This document shows positions 31,796-42,732 of a stretch of 64,000 bases of DNA, piece by piece; the stretch's first letter is position 1; each line of letters starts with the position of its first letter. The position numbers were made by a program, and so were the translations under genes. The DNA comes from Pomphorhynchus laevis (lineage: Eukaryota > Acanthocephala > Palaeacanthocephala > Echinorhynchida > Pomphorhynchidae), in assembly GCA_012934845.2 (NCBI GenBank), contig WNNJ02003515.1:1-64000 (forward strand), written 5' to 3'. The notes under the pieces are model-generated. The model did not search any database. It was not told where the DNA came from and saw only the letters and a program-made list of their open reading frames with translations.

Positions 31796-34700
31796 GCCTC
31801 GAGGAAAGTCTGCCACTAGTCCCCGTTGCTGCAACTGCAACGGTCAGGGCGCTGTTTGCAAAAGATGTTGCTGCCCAAAATCGAACAAGTGTTGTGTCGA
31901 TTGTCTCGCTCCGAACTGCAAAAATCGCCATCTGTCACTAATAACCGGAATTTAAGAGTGCCAATCAATTCATCATATAGCTCCAGATCTACTAAGAAGC
32001 GAGGGCGCCGTTACAGCAGATTTTCGTACACACAATGGCCAAGACGCCGTGGCCGACTTCCCACCGACCAACATTCAGACGAACTTAACAGAGTTAAGCA
32101 TTGAACAGTTATACAAGATTGTTATACACTGGAAACCGAATTTATTTCGTCTGCCGCTTTGCGGGGCAAGCAATGATTTCATTGACACTCCAGCTACATT
32201 CTTTCGTGCAGTGGCTGAGAGGTCTCAGAAGGAGAAAGTGGCTTTGAAGAAATCGATGATTTTTACTCAATGTATTCTCCAACGCACCCCTTCAAGAAAA
32301 ATCTCTATAGTAAGGAAAACAATGGAAAGGCGTATGCTATTATGGCAAGCAGGGAAATTGGAGGAGCTATACAAGGAAGCGAACATATTGCAAAGCAAAA
32401 GTCGTCAAACCAAACATGACACGAGACAGGTGGAATAGGATAGACAATACAGTCGAATGATTACAGCGAGCAGGATTGCAGCCTCTTCCGCGATTTTAGA
32501 GGAGCAACACATTTCGAGAACGCTCCGTCCAGATGATATTATAAACGGATCGAGTATTTTCGAGCTATTACAAAGCTTACACCCGGAGCTGTCACCAATA
32601 AGGGATTGCGCCATCCTGAGGGAGAGTATTCCCGAAGTGGTAGAACATCACCCCTCCATATTCACAGAAATTGATGAAGAGCGGATTGTGAGGGCTGCAA
32701 AGCTAACCAAAGGAAGTGCAGCTCCCTCGGGTTGGATGCAGCTGCATGGCTACACATGCTAACCATTTCAATAGACATTCAAACTCACTAGCCCTAGCTC
32801 TAGCAGAATTTAGCATTCGGATTACTTCAGAAAGAGTAAATGCGGAAGTACTCGAAGCGTTCACAGTCTGTAGAATTGGTGGCGTTAGAAAAGAAAGCAG
32901 GAGGGATAAGACCAATCGGGATTGCCGATGTAGCCCGTCGAATAGTTGGCAATGCGATACTATAAGTCATCAGTAAGGATATACAAGTGACAGCGGGAAA
33001 CAACCAAACTATGTGCCGCTCAACCAAATGGAATTGAACACGCAGTACACTCTCTAAGAGAAGCATACTCTTCATGTCCGAGCTATGGAATATTAGCTGT
33101 CGACGCGAGCAATGCGTTTAATTCAATCAATCGACAGGTGGCGTTAGGAAACATGAATCACATATGTCCCGCTCTGGCAATCATCCTTGCAAATACATAC
33201 TCAAATGATTCCTGTCTAGCCATAAAGGGGAAGACAATATGGTCAAAAGAAGGTTTCACACAAGGCGATCACTTGGCCATGTCCGCGTTTGCAATGGCGT
33301 TAATGCCGCTAATTAACTCGATAAAACATCGTGCGCCTTCATTAACCCAAAAGTAGTTCGCAGATGATGCAAACTTTGTGGGATCTATAGGGGACTTACA
33401 TATAGCATGGCGAACGGTGACAGAATTCGGGCCAATGTTCGGGTACAGTGTAAACCCAAGCAAAGCACAGTTGCTGTTGCATCAACCGTTCAAAAATATG
33501 GGGAGTGGATGAGGGACATTCAAGTGAAACTAGATGGAATCGAAGTGCTGGGTAACCCAATCGGAACTGACACATTCATTGAAAAATGTATTGAAAACAA
33601 AGTGAAGAAGTGGTCAAATTTGATAGTCCGGTTATCGCAAGTTGGAGACATAGACCCACATTCGGCTTACTCTGGTCTCGTGTTGTCATTGCAGGGGAAA
33701 TGAACATACATGTTAAGAACTTCACATTGCAAGAAAGAACAATTGCAAGGGCTATGAGATGCCGTGGTGGGTCTTCTACTTCCGACTCTAACTCGACAGC
33801 ATCTAGATAAAGACATGATAGCATTGTTGTCGATGCCATTCAGCCTTGTTGGAGTTGGAATAATTGATCCAACTTATATTCACGACATCGAATTCGAATG
33901 TTCACGCACAGTTTGTGACTCGTACTCAATGAATGTACAGAGATAGGCATTATGGAACGAATATAACTAGAGGAAAAAGACGTCTTCTAATCAAAGGCAG
34001 TCGGCCTCCAAGGCAAAATTGAGAAGCATTATTCAGTCACTTTTCGGCACGACAAAATTAGCCAGAGAACATGCGACTACGAGTGGTGCATCTGCCTGGT
34101 TGAAGTTCTCCCTTTAACAAAAGAAAATCAACATCTTTCAGCAAACGAATTCGGAGACGCGATGTGCACTCGATATGGTTGGAACCCGGCAGATTTGTTA
34201 GGACGTGTATGTGTTTGTGGGACACGGATTACGCTCAGTCACGCTCGTGCAAGCGAGGAGGTCTCCCGATAATTCGCCACAACGCAATCAGAGACCTTTT
34301 TGCTGCCGAACTAGCAGACGTATGCCATGGAATCGAAATCGAGCCTCTACTAAAACCAATTACCCCCTCAGACAATCTTCGAACACAGTACAACTTGTCG
34401 TGACAGCGAGGTGAGAATGGATGTGGTATGCTCCGGGCGATTTGGAAGAAGATTCTTGCGGACGTTCTTCGACGTCAACATTTTCAATTCGCATGATCAA
34501 TCTTACTCGCACTCGCCCGCTTCGGCATTCCAATACCACGAACATCGCGAACGAGCCAAGTATGAGGAACGCACGACCATCATCGAGCACAGCAACTTCC
34601 AACCCCTAATTTTCGCATGTGCAGGTGGTGCGTCTCCGGCTGCCAGTCATGTGATCAAAAGAATCGCAACACTAAAAGCAGAACGAGGTCGTCGGACATA

Positions 34701-34830
34701 TAGCGAGGAGATCCGCAAAATGAGGACAAAAATCGCATTTGAACTAGCCAGAGCCGCGCCTGCTTGCATTCGGGCACCACGCTCTACCAGAGGTAGCCCT
34801 ATTCGACAATGCGAGAGATTGCAGTGATAA
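31796..34830 (+). mobile_element. R2-superclade LINE, family A, nearly full-length copy
   Basis: ATG at 31796 opens MPRGKSATSPRCCNCNGQ, then CKRCCCPKSNKCCVDC: the cysteine-rich N-terminal finger. A stop follows at about 31955. Later frames give ELSIEQLYKIVIHWKPNL, SIFELLQSLHPELSPI, GSAAPSGW (RT entry), ALEKKAGGIRPIGIADVARR, LAVDASNAFNSINRQVALGN (motif A), EGFTQGDHLAMSAFAMALMP (motif B), a decayed motif C (KXFADDANFVGS, 33355), FGYSVNPSKAQLL, LVGVGIIDP. Then ARACKRGGLPIIRHNAIRDL in a mixed frame, VRMDVVCSGRFGRRFLR and FFDVNIFNSHDQS (endonuclease, 34411-34827). Length of about 3 kb and both ends of the protein suggest a complete but frame-broken copy. Confidence 0.85.
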
Positions 34831-35345
34831 GTCGCAAGAAGATTTATGACTTTGTTGTGATTTTATTTTGGTTTTATTGAGCATAGACCTGCTTGGCAGA
34901 TCAATTCTTTATCAAGAAAGAAAAAAATTAAAAAAACAATAAAAAAGTAGAGAGAGATGTTGAGTTAAAAATTTAAAGTTGAGTTATAAAAAGTTGAACT
35001 ACAAAAAGTTGAGTTATATTCTCTCTCAACTTTTTTTACATAAAAGTTTAGAGAGAATATATATAACGCATAATTTCAGTTCCGTATTTCAGTTCAAGAT
35101 TTCAATTCCGCTCACTTCGCTCAAGGAAAATCTTGTCCACCAAGATTAATATTTTTATTAATATTAATATATCACGTTAAAAAAATTTTTTGGTGAATAT
35201 AACATACAATTTATACGAATGTTCGAAATATTAATTTGAAAGAGCTGGCGAATACATTGGTCCAAAAGTTATTTGCTGTATTGCAAGAGCATTAAACAAT
35301 CAGATTTATTCTAATAATTACAGCAACAACTGAATGTTACGTGGT
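34831..35345. repeat. AT-rich spacer with AGTTGAGTTA repeats and an inverted repeat
   Basis: AAAGTTGAGTTATA-type units recur between 34960 and 35020. ATATTCTCTCT at 35017 and AGAGAGAATAT at 35050 form an inverted repeat with a loop of about 20 bases. No gene. Confidence 0.55.
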
Positions 35346-35349
35346 GTAA

Positions 35350-35792
35350 TATCTTATTTCAAATGTTGCGCCTGCAATGGTCAATTTTCAAAGTGCAAGA
35401 GTGTTGTAAATGCGTGAAGGCCAAAAAAAACATTGCACGAACTGCTCCGCAGCGTCTTGCTCTAATAAACTATTGCATGTAGATTGCATATCCTTGACAT
35501 ATCAGAAACAGCGAATCGACGAAAAGTCGACCTGCCTTCAACTCAGTTTGATCAGTCCCGCTATGCTAACAAATTGAGGTCAAATAATAAACCCAAATCC
35601 ATTCTAGTTACTCCTCATCCAAGCAGAAATTTCGAAACAGGCGATGACTTGTCTGAGGATGTTATCCACTGGCGATCTAATCTTATGATTCTCCCACGAT
35701 GCTCCGCAAGCAAAAAGATTGTTGAGATTATAACCGACTTTTATCGGAAATCGACGGAAGCTAAATCCGATACACAATCGCTACTTCGAAAT
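35350..35792 (+). mobile_element. R2-superclade LINE, family A, 5' part of a split copy
   Basis: CCACNGQFSKCKSCCKC then, after a shift, HCTNCSAASCSNKL is the N-terminal cysteine finger (35358-35470). A later frame (35484-35795) reads DDLSEDVIHWRSNLMILPRC, matching VIHWKPNLFRLPLCG of the copy at 31796. The reading stops at the Naiad insertion and resumes at 39211. Confidence 0.8.
35725..35792 (+). repeat. 68-bp target duplication, left copy
   Basis: Starts AGATTATAACCGACTTTT and ends CGCTACTTCGAAAT. It is identical to 39211-39278. The duplicated sequence is family A LINE, so it is a true target-site duplication made by the Naiad insertion. Its perfection argues for a recent event. Confidence 0.95.
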
Positions 35793-36043
35793 TAAATCAG
35801 CTAACTGAGTCTACGTATTGTTATATAATTATAAAATAAACAAAACATAATAATGCTAAATCAAAATTTAATAATTAAATAATAAAATTAATAATTGTTT
35901 TTAGATTTTCTATAATTTAAATCAAGTTAAAAAATAAAAATAAAAATAAAAAAATAAAATTTAAAATAAACGTCATTTTTATGAATTGACTAATAAATAA
36001 CAGACGTTGTATCAGAATAAGAATTAGAGGTCATCAGGAGGAA

Positions 36044-36100
36044 CTGCTATGCTATCAGGTTTCGGCCCCTAACTCCTCTACCCAACATAGCAGCGGGGCC
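36044..36100 (-). ncRNA. 3' UTR pseudoknot motif of the intact Naiad element
   Basis: On the minus strand GGCCCC (36100-36095) pairs with GGGGCC (36069-36064), and CTGCTATG (36093-36086) pairs with CATAGCAG (36051-36044), interleaved. GAAACCTGATAG joins the helices on the 3' side. The motif recurs at 9300, 15390 and 27575 and, degraded, at 15745, 16375, 16570, 54025, 54490, 55085, 56485, 61200 and 63115. It is probably the RT recognition structure or a ribozyme; neither is shown. Confidence 0.6.
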
Positions 36101-36167
36101 AAATACATGCTAATGATGTATTTCCTCTGAAATAACTATCTAGTATCTTATTCTAATGCAAAGTATA

Positions 36168-38882
36168 TTATTTATTATCCATCCATAAAAATTTGCCACT
36201 TAAGAGTTTAAATTTATTCTTTATATTATTGTGTTGATTTATATATTTTACTATTTTCTGCTTGATGTTATTTTTATAGTAACCTAGTTTAAAATATGTA
36301 TCTATTAAATTATTTAAATGATTTTGAAGAAAGCCAATATCATTACATATTGTTGCAATTCTTAAAATTTCATTATTTAATGTATTATATTTTATATTAT
36401 ATGGTATGCATGAATGCTCATGCAAAAATATGTTTCTTGTAAATTTAAATATGTCATCTTTACGATATAAATTAATAGTAGTTTTAGTTAATGTTAATTT
36501 AATGTTCATATCTAGATATACACCTTCTTTATCATTAATATTGGTTTTGTTAAGAATAAGGCTTTCTGGATAAATGTGCTCACTAATTGAATAAAAATTA
36601 TTAGAATTAAATACACATATATCATCAATGTATCGAAACATATATTTCATATATTTATATTGTTTAGATTTAGTTTTTACACAGTTATGAACAAATTCAT
36701 ATTCTATAAAGCTTAAAAACAAGTCAGCTATAATTGGGCTACTATTACCACCCATTGGAACACCTTTTACTTGTCTAAATATAGATGTCCCTACTTTTAA
36801 ATAATTTTGATTTATCAAAATATTTAAGGATTCTATTAATTCAATTTTATCCATATATTTATATTTATTTGATGGTTTAATTTTTGTTAGATAGGCGTTA
36901 TAATTATTATAACATATATATGTATATCTTTTTCCGAATATAAGATTAATTAATTTTACTAACGCTTCTTTAATATCTACTAAATCTAGATTTGTATAAA
37001 GCGTACTAAAATCGTATGTATTTATATTTTGAAAATTTATTCCTTTTGTCTGTTCTAAAAATTCTTTTGTAGAATTAATACTGAAATAGTGTTTTATACC
37101 AGTATTAATTTCGATTACCTTGCAATATTTTTTAAAATGTGCTTTAATTACTTTAAGTATTTTATTCATATAAACAGAAAGTGGTTTTAATGTACATTTA
37201 AACGCACTACATATGAACCTAGGTTTTATTGGATTTTTATGTAATTTTGGATTCCAATATAATATAGGTATAGTTTTATTATCTAATTCAACCTTTATAC
37301 CCTTTTTATCCATTATAGAACAGTGACTTGTAATAATTGATTCTAAACTCAACTCACTACGTTCATATGCTGGATTTACATTTAAATCATTAGAATTAAC
37401 CTCTTTCATTAGTATATCATAATAAAGCTTTTTGCATATGAAGACAAAGTTATTACTAGCTTTATCAATAGTTGTTATTATATAGTTATCCTTTAATTTA
37501 GTAAGTTCTTTATACATATCTTTATTAATTTTATCTTTCCTTTTATAATTGTTTGTTATTTTCATTTTATTTTTAATTTTATCAAATATATAATCTTTCC
37601 AAATTTTTATCTTAGATATATTCGAGCTTTCACTATTAATCAGCTTACTAAAGTAATCATTTAAGTTATTATATAACGAACTGTATATTTTATTTTTGTC
37701 GTTGTTGTTATTTAATCTATATTTATACCCTTTCGATAGCAGCTTTCTTAATTCACAATTTTCAATTAATTCTAGATTATGGGTACATATATGTTCATTT
37801 ATTTTATCAAAACTAAGACTTTTACAATTGCATTCTGTTTCCATTATGTTTCTAATATTATCGTTACATATTGATTTTAATTCTTTATTATAATTACAAA
37901 TTTTTCGTCCTAATGGTGGTAGGAGTTTATACCTTATTTTAGGAATATATTTACTTAAATCTGACCCTATTATTTCTTTACTTTTAGAATTATTTAAAAG
38001 TCCAGCTATATTTATGTTATCTATACATTTATTAATGAAGTTTATGGTTAATGTATATTTTCTATTGTTATTATTTACATTTATTGTACGATTATAGTAT
38101 TTTGTATTACAATAACTGTCTATTATACAACTTAGCCTATCATAGTCGTTAATTAATTTTTGATTTATTGAACATATGATATCTTTAGAAAAACTTCTTA
38201 TATTTACATAAAGATCTTTTAGCTTATTATCACTAAAAAGTTGTTTTAATATTTCTAATTGTTCATTTATATACATATCTTTTTTAATATTTTTAACTCT
38301 ATTTTTCCTATTCCTTTTATCACCATGACTTCTTGGTTTGCGTTTAACCGGATTATTATAATATAATTGTTTATTATGTATTATACTACTTCTGCCAATT
38401 CCTTGTACCACGTCATTCAATCCTAATGGGTACATGGAATTAAGCGTTTTAATCCAAAAATCTTCTTTTTCTAATAGTTTTTGATTTAATATAGAAATGT
38501 TTTCTTCGATAATATGTTCTAAAATAAATAATTTACAGTTTTTAATATCATGTCCTATTAATCTCATATGTTTATGAAATATAGTTTGACTATTATGCTG
38601 TATATTATATATGTGTTGCCTAAACCTAGTTTTTAACATTTGATATGTTTTTCCTATATATTGCAATCCACATGTGCATTGTATTAGATACACTACACCT
38701 GCGGTATTGCAGTTACAATTATTATTAATATTTAATGAAAAACATTTGTTTGTCGTATTACTTACGATACAATTATTATTATTTATAACATCACAAACTA
38801 TACAATTTTTTCTGTTACATTTAAAAGATCTAAAATTGAAATCATTAGTACTTACGTATTTTTCCAATATTGTTGAGTACAT
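36168..38882 (-). CDS. Penelope-like reverse transcriptase with N-terminal GIY-YIG endonuclease
   Basis: 904 residues. The ATG at 38882 follows an in-frame TGA closely. An N-terminal cysteine cluster (C22, C27, C30, C38, and later C56, C58, C69, C71) looks zinc-binding. The GIY-YIG nuclease spans about 62-157: GVVYLI at 62-67, LQYIGKT at 73-79, RFRQH at 86-90 and a likely metal-binding Glu in EKEDFWIKTL near 140. A long lysine- and asparagine-rich linker follows. The RT has PKLHK near 546, YDFSTLYTNL at 623-632 (motif A), GVPMGGNSSP at about 704-713 (motif B) and RYIDD with YIDD at 751-754 (motif C). The thumb and C-terminus end in KFLWMDNK. All catalytic motifs look intact. Expected role: nicking target DNA and priming reverse transcription of the element RNA in the nucleus. 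Confidence 0.95.
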   Translation of the reverse strand: MYSTILEKYVSTNDFNFRSFKCNRKNCIVCDVINNNNCIVSNTTNKCFSLNINNNCNCNTAGVVYLIQCTCGLQYIGKTYQMLKTRFRQHIYNIQHNSQTIFHKHMRLIGHDIKNCKLFILEHIIEENISILNQKLLEKEDFWIKTLNSMYPLGLNDVVQGIGRSSIIHNKQLYYNNPVKRKPRSHGDKRNRKNRVKNIKKDMYINEQLEILKQLFSDNKLKDLYVNIRSFSKDIICSINQKLINDYDRLSCIIDSYCNTKYYNRTINVNNNNRKYTLTINFINKCIDNINIAGLLNNSKSKEIIGSDLSKYIPKIRYKLLPPLGRKICNYNKELKSICNDNIRNIMETECNCKSLSFDKINEHICTHNLELIENCELRKLLSKGYKYRLNNNNDKNKIYSSLYNNLNDYFSKLINSESSNISKIKIWKDYIFDKIKNKMKITNNYKRKDKINKDMYKELTKLKDNYIITTIDKASNNFVFICKKLYYDILMKEVNSNDLNVNPAYERSELSLESIITSHCSIMDKKGIKVELDNKTIPILYWNPKLHKNPIKPRFICSAFKCTLKPLSVYMNKILKVIKAHFKKYCKVIEINTGIKHYFSINSTKEFLEQTKGINFQNINTYDFSTLYTNLDLVDIKEALVKLINLIFGKRYTYICYNNYNAYLTKIKPSNKYKYMDKIELIESLNILINQNYLKVGTSIFRQVKGVPMGGNSSPIIADLFLSFIEYEFVHNCVKTKSKQYKYMKYMFRYIDDICVFNSNNFYSISEHIYPESLILNKTNINDKEGVYLDMNIKLTLTKTTINLYRKDDIFKFTRNIFLHEHSCIPYNIKYNTLNNEILRIATICNDIGFLQNHLNNLIDTYFKLGYYKNNIKQKIVKYINQHNNIKNKFKLLSGKFLWMDNK

Positions 38883-39210
38883 GTAACTTTTAAGTCATAA
38901 TTTTTAACGTTGCTTTTTCGGTGTCGCCACCTAGTTTAGTTGACTCAGACTAAACTTACAACGGGCCATCCAGCAGCATCTGACAGGGGGCTGCCCTGCT
39001 TAAGGCGGTTGCAGGCTGGAACAAGATCTATAAAGATCTACCACCTTCACTCCACGCGCTACGCGACCTAGCTATTGGCCATTACCTGGTCTCTTAAACG
39101 TGATCACGTGAAGCAGTTTACATTTTAAAGTGTAAACACCTTGGGATGCAAACTTCTCCCTTTTTTAAGAATTAATAATTCATGCTTGTTTGAAAATAAG
39201 AAAAAATAAT
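38883..39210 (-). promoter_or_regulatory. 5' UTR of the intact Naiad element
   Basis: Clearly richer in G and C than the ORF. It contains several potential hairpins: GTTTAGT with ACTAAAC, GTTTACA with TGTAAAC, and GGTG with CACC enclosing GCGA just before GAAA. The last resembles hammerhead stem II plus GAAA, but the CUGANGA box is missing. Presumed to hold the internal promoter; no other copy in the window keeps this region. Confidence 0.5.
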
Positions 39211-39278
39211 AGATTATAACCGACTTTTATCGGAAATCGACGGAAGCTAAATCCGATACACAATCGCTACTTCGAAAT
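39211..39278 (+). repeat. 68-bp target duplication, right copy
   Basis: Identical to 35725-35792; see there. Confidence 0.95.
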
Positions 39279-39736
39279 ATTTCATTTTCGCTCGACTTGT
39301 ATTACAAGGAATACCTACACGAAAAGTCACACTTATTCGTAAAACTCTTGAACGCAGATTAATCAATCGGTGAAACAACGATTTCGATGATCTTTACAGC
39401 GAAGCGTTTTATCTACAAAGCAATCTCGAACTTCGCCGTCCACAGAAGCCTATTGATTGGGTTAAACAGTATCAAAACCTACTGACGAAGGGCAGCACAG
39501 CTATTCTTGATGAAAAATTTGAGGCACATATACTGTAACCAGACGATATTATTGATAACGCAACAGTTTTGTCGATACTTCATGAGCTACACCATGCTGC
39601 AAAGCGTCCAGAGCAAGACGATCTTCTGTAGTTACCGTTTCCTGGCTCCAAACCACATCACGCACGTCGCTTTTATGTACTGGATAAAATTCATATCATT
39701 AAATCTAGTAAGAAGATCAAAGGAAGCTTCAGGTTT

Positions 39737-39758
39737 AGTCTAAACCTTAAGGTTTAGA
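39737..39758. repeat. Perfect 22-bp palindrome
   Basis: GTCTAAACCTT followed directly by its reverse complement, inside the LINE copy. Confidence 0.85.
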
Positions 39759-40274
39759 CTCTCATCGTGATTTCACATGCTTACAGACTTTGGGCCTCAA
39801 TATGTGAAGCTTGCCAAGGTACTCGCCACTTTTGCAATATACATCGCGACGAAAAATTATCCCCGGCACTCTAAATGCTTTCACCGTATGCCGTCTAGTT
39901 GCATTGGAAAAGAAATCTGGTGGAATCCGCTCAATTGGAATTTGCAACACCGTGAGACGTATCATAAGCAGAGCAATTTTGGATTTCACACGCAACGACA
40001 TACAAGACGTCGCTGGATGTACACAATTGGGGGCTTCATTAAGAGGCGGAATAGAGGCTGTGATATGCTCGTTAAGGAAAGAGTTTCATCGACGAAACGA
40101 CCACCGCATATAGACGATTGACGCGAACAACGCTTTCGATCAAACAAATCGATCTGTGGCGCTACATAACTTGGAATACGTGTCTCCGTCGCTATGATGT
40201 TCATTTCGCAACATCTACTCAACTTCAGCTCAACTAGCAGTAGGGTCCTACAATATGTTCCCTACTGAAGGATT

Positions 40275-40308
40275 TACTCAAGGCGATCCATATATGGATC
40301 GCCTTGAG
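40275..40308. repeat. Perfect 34-bp palindrome at RT motif B
   Basis: ACTCAAGGCGATCCATA followed directly by its reverse complement. The left arm codes for TQGDP of motif B, so the arm was copied back in inverse orientation. Confidence 0.9.
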
Positions 40309-41479
40309 TAAAGGCGAACATACATCACCTTATGTGTTCCAAAAGTGGTATGCTGATGACGCCAACTTAGTAGGCACTATTGACACGTTGAAAGATGTAT
40401 GGAGAGTGATTCACACAGAAAGTCCTAAGTAAGGTTACTATGTTGATGCAAAAAATTTCCAGATTTCGTCACACCGCTATATCAACGAATTTGAATTTCC
40501 TGACCCTAACATCAAAATCTCTACCGATGGGATTAAAATACTCGGCACGCCCATTGGCTCCTGCGAATTTGAAAACATATCCGTAGCTGAACTATCAACA
40601 AATTGGATTTTGATGCTCAAACGTATATCTATTGTAGCTAACGCTGATCTGCACGTCGCTTTTGCTGGACTAACTCACGCTGTTCAATATAAGTGGATGC
40701 ATATAATGCGCGCTTGTAAAGGCTCTGACACTGTATGGTTTGATATGATAAATACACTTACTCAGCGGTTATTCACCAAATTCACTGTGGAACCTAAATG
40801 ACGATTGGATAGGAATGCTGTGATCTCCATTAAAATTAGGTGGTTTGGAAATCACCCACCCCGGATTCATATCAAAGTTAAAACGATTATCCTAGCAGAT
40901 GGTTGTCTCAACTTACGATTTCGGCCTTATTGGTGACGACCTGAGAGACAAACAAATAACGACGCTGCGTGTAATGACACAACTAAGAGTTAAGCACATC
41001 AATAACGTATTTTCGGGCTATTAATTCTAGATACACCAACGACGAACGATTGATCGCGCACGCCGCCCGTTATGGAGTTTTATCGTAACTAAGTGCGATT
41101 TCTTTAGCCAATGAAGGGTTTCATAACGAGTAGGTGCGGTTGAACGCGCTTCGTTATCGCCACTGATTTTTTGGACATCCGAAGGACTCGGTAAAGAAAC
41201 TGTGACGCTAATAAAGCTAATTGCAACCAAAAACTGCCAACATGTCAACCTGGACATATGGCGATATAGCCGTTAATACTCAAAACTTGACATTACATCT
41301 TTTCTTAAAGCTGTAGCAATATTGAACCTGTCCACTTCTGTATTCCCAAAGGCATACTCAAGACCGTAGTTTACACGCCGTCAAATATACAATCACGTCA
41401 AACACGTACGTAGATTGAGTCAAAACAGGCTTTAGAGATTACAAAAAAAGACGAATTCAATCAAGGAATAATTCTACCG

Positions 41480-42170
41480 TACCACCCCTAATTAAAAAAT
41501 CTAAGAAAGGACATAAAAAGTATTAAAGAATCCATTACAAGAGATTTTGATATAGAAAAGGAAATCAATGAAAGAAAAGTAGTTTTGAAACCTACAAATA
41601 AACTAAAATACATGCTGGTCAAGTCTCATCTATCTACATCTAACCATGTAAGTCGCAAGAATGCCTGTCAACCTTGTAAAAAACCACGTTGTAAAACATG
41701 TGTAAGTGTTCAAATTGTAGATATGTATGAAAGTACATACAAAAATAAACAGTACAAGTTAAACAGCACAACAAACTGTTGCAGTATACATATCATATAT
41801 GTTGAAACGTGTAAAACATGTCGATTACAATACGTAGGTGAAAGCAATCGCTCGTTAAATTTAAAAATAATAATCGGCGTGCCGACTTAAAAGCAAAACG
41901 ACCAACCGACTGCGCAGTCAAGCATTTGTTAACAAACGTTCATTTGAATATACGGTTGTAGCCGACAACATTGTAGATGATATAGAAAGGAAAAAATGGA
42001 AATGAGAATTTGTGGAGAAATCGCGAGTGATTCGCCATACGGTCTAAATGAAGATCATGTTTATATTTGGAGGGACATGTCCTAGACTTTTGATTTTTTG
42101 CTTACTTTTGTAATTGTTCTCTTATTTTTAGATTGAAAAAGGCTTCGAACGAAACGTCATTATTGTTTTT
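41480..42170 (+). mobile_element. Canonical PLE, C-terminal GIY-YIG end
   Basis: The frame at 41585-41890 reads NACQPCKKPRCKTC (zinc cluster), then CSIHIIYVETCKTCRLQYVG and ESNRSLNLK, a GIY-YIG domain. After shifts: HRADLKAKRPTDCAVKHL-like text and RVIRPYGLNEDHVYIW near 42025. The RT is missing. At 42133-42158 TTGAAAAAGGCTTCGAACG and AAACGTC form a GAAAC-type motif typical of PLE tails. Confidence 0.75.
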
Positions 42171-42179
42171 GCTTACTAG

Positions 42180-42546
42180 TATCACATTATAATTATATAT
42201 TATACTGTATTCATTATAATGGATCCTGGACGACGGTATCCGTATATCACATTATATATAGTAATTAAGTTAAAGCGCCTAAAAAGCCAGAAATATATAA
42301 TATATGTTTCCTTATATATAACAACTTTGTTGTTTTTTTTCCTCAAAGACAAACTGCTGGAAATATTGGGGAGATAATATTTATTTGACAAAAAGAGTTC
42401 ATTGAAAAGGACCCCAGCTGTGAGAAAAACACCCACAACTATAATATATATACTGGGTATTTCTTTCCTCAATTTAGATACAAATATATATATAGTTTTG
42501 GTTGTATGCTAAACTGTCTTCCAGGATCACCCATGATTCGTTTATA
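42180..42546. other. No gene seen
   Basis: AT-rich sequence between the PLE tail and the palindrome. Contains TGGATCCTGGACGACGGTAT and AGGATCACCCATGATTC but nothing I can assign. Confidence 0.4.
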
Positions 42547-42732
42547 TATTCCAAATTTTTCAATAAACTAGTGGTTAAAAGATTACAACAATTTACAAGT
42601 TATTTTACTAGTTTCGCGTTTCACACGCTTTTTCAAAAAATGATTTTTTGAAAAAGCGTGTGAAACGCGAAACTAGTAAAATAACTTGTAAATTGTTGTC
42701 ATCTTTTAACCACCAGTTTATTGAAAAATTTG

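Larger units (their letters stand above)
35793..39210 (-). mobile_element. Intact permuted (Naiad-type) Penelope-like element
   Basis: A 3418-bp insertion bounded by a perfect 68-bp target duplication. On the minus strand it has a 328-base 5' UTR, a single 904-codon ORF and a 375-base 3' UTR ending CTCAGTTAGCTGATTTA. There are no long terminal repeats at the two ends. It is the only copy here with all parts in order and an uninterrupted frame, so it may be autonomous or recently so. The protein has GIY-YIG before RT, the reverse of canonical PLEs. This order is known for the Naiad group of invertebrates and their algal relatives. Confidence 0.95.
39211..41400 (+). mobile_element. R2-superclade LINE, family A, 3' part of the split copy
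   Basis: Continues the copy begun at 35350: SILHELHHAAKRPEQDDLL, LNAFTVCRLVALEKKSGGIR and SIGICNTVRRIISRAI (39811-40113), TIDANNAFDQTNRSVALHN (motif A), EGFTQGDPYMD (motif B), KWYADDANLVGTIDTLKD (motif C), DGIKILGTPIGSCEFEN, AGLTHAVQYKWMHIM. From about 40800 the endonuclease half is poorly preserved. Two perfect palindromes (39737-39758 and 40275-40308) interrupt it; the second sits exactly at motif B. Confidence 0.75.

Noticed and set aside
36044-36100. Naiad 3' UTR as a standard hammerhead
   Set aside because: GAAAC and CTGATGA are present, but the bases next to them cannot form stem II at the required spacing.
36044-36100. Naiad 3' UTR as a proven HDV-like ribozyme
   Set aside because: The two outer helices fit in order, but no P3 hairpin or P1.1 pairing is visible, and helix 1 is poorly kept in old copies. 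Left as a hypothesis only.
38883-39210. Hammerhead in the intact element's 5' UTR
   Set aside because: GGTG-GCGA-CACC followed by GAAA looks like stem II, but the preceding bases (AAACTA) do not match CUGANGA.
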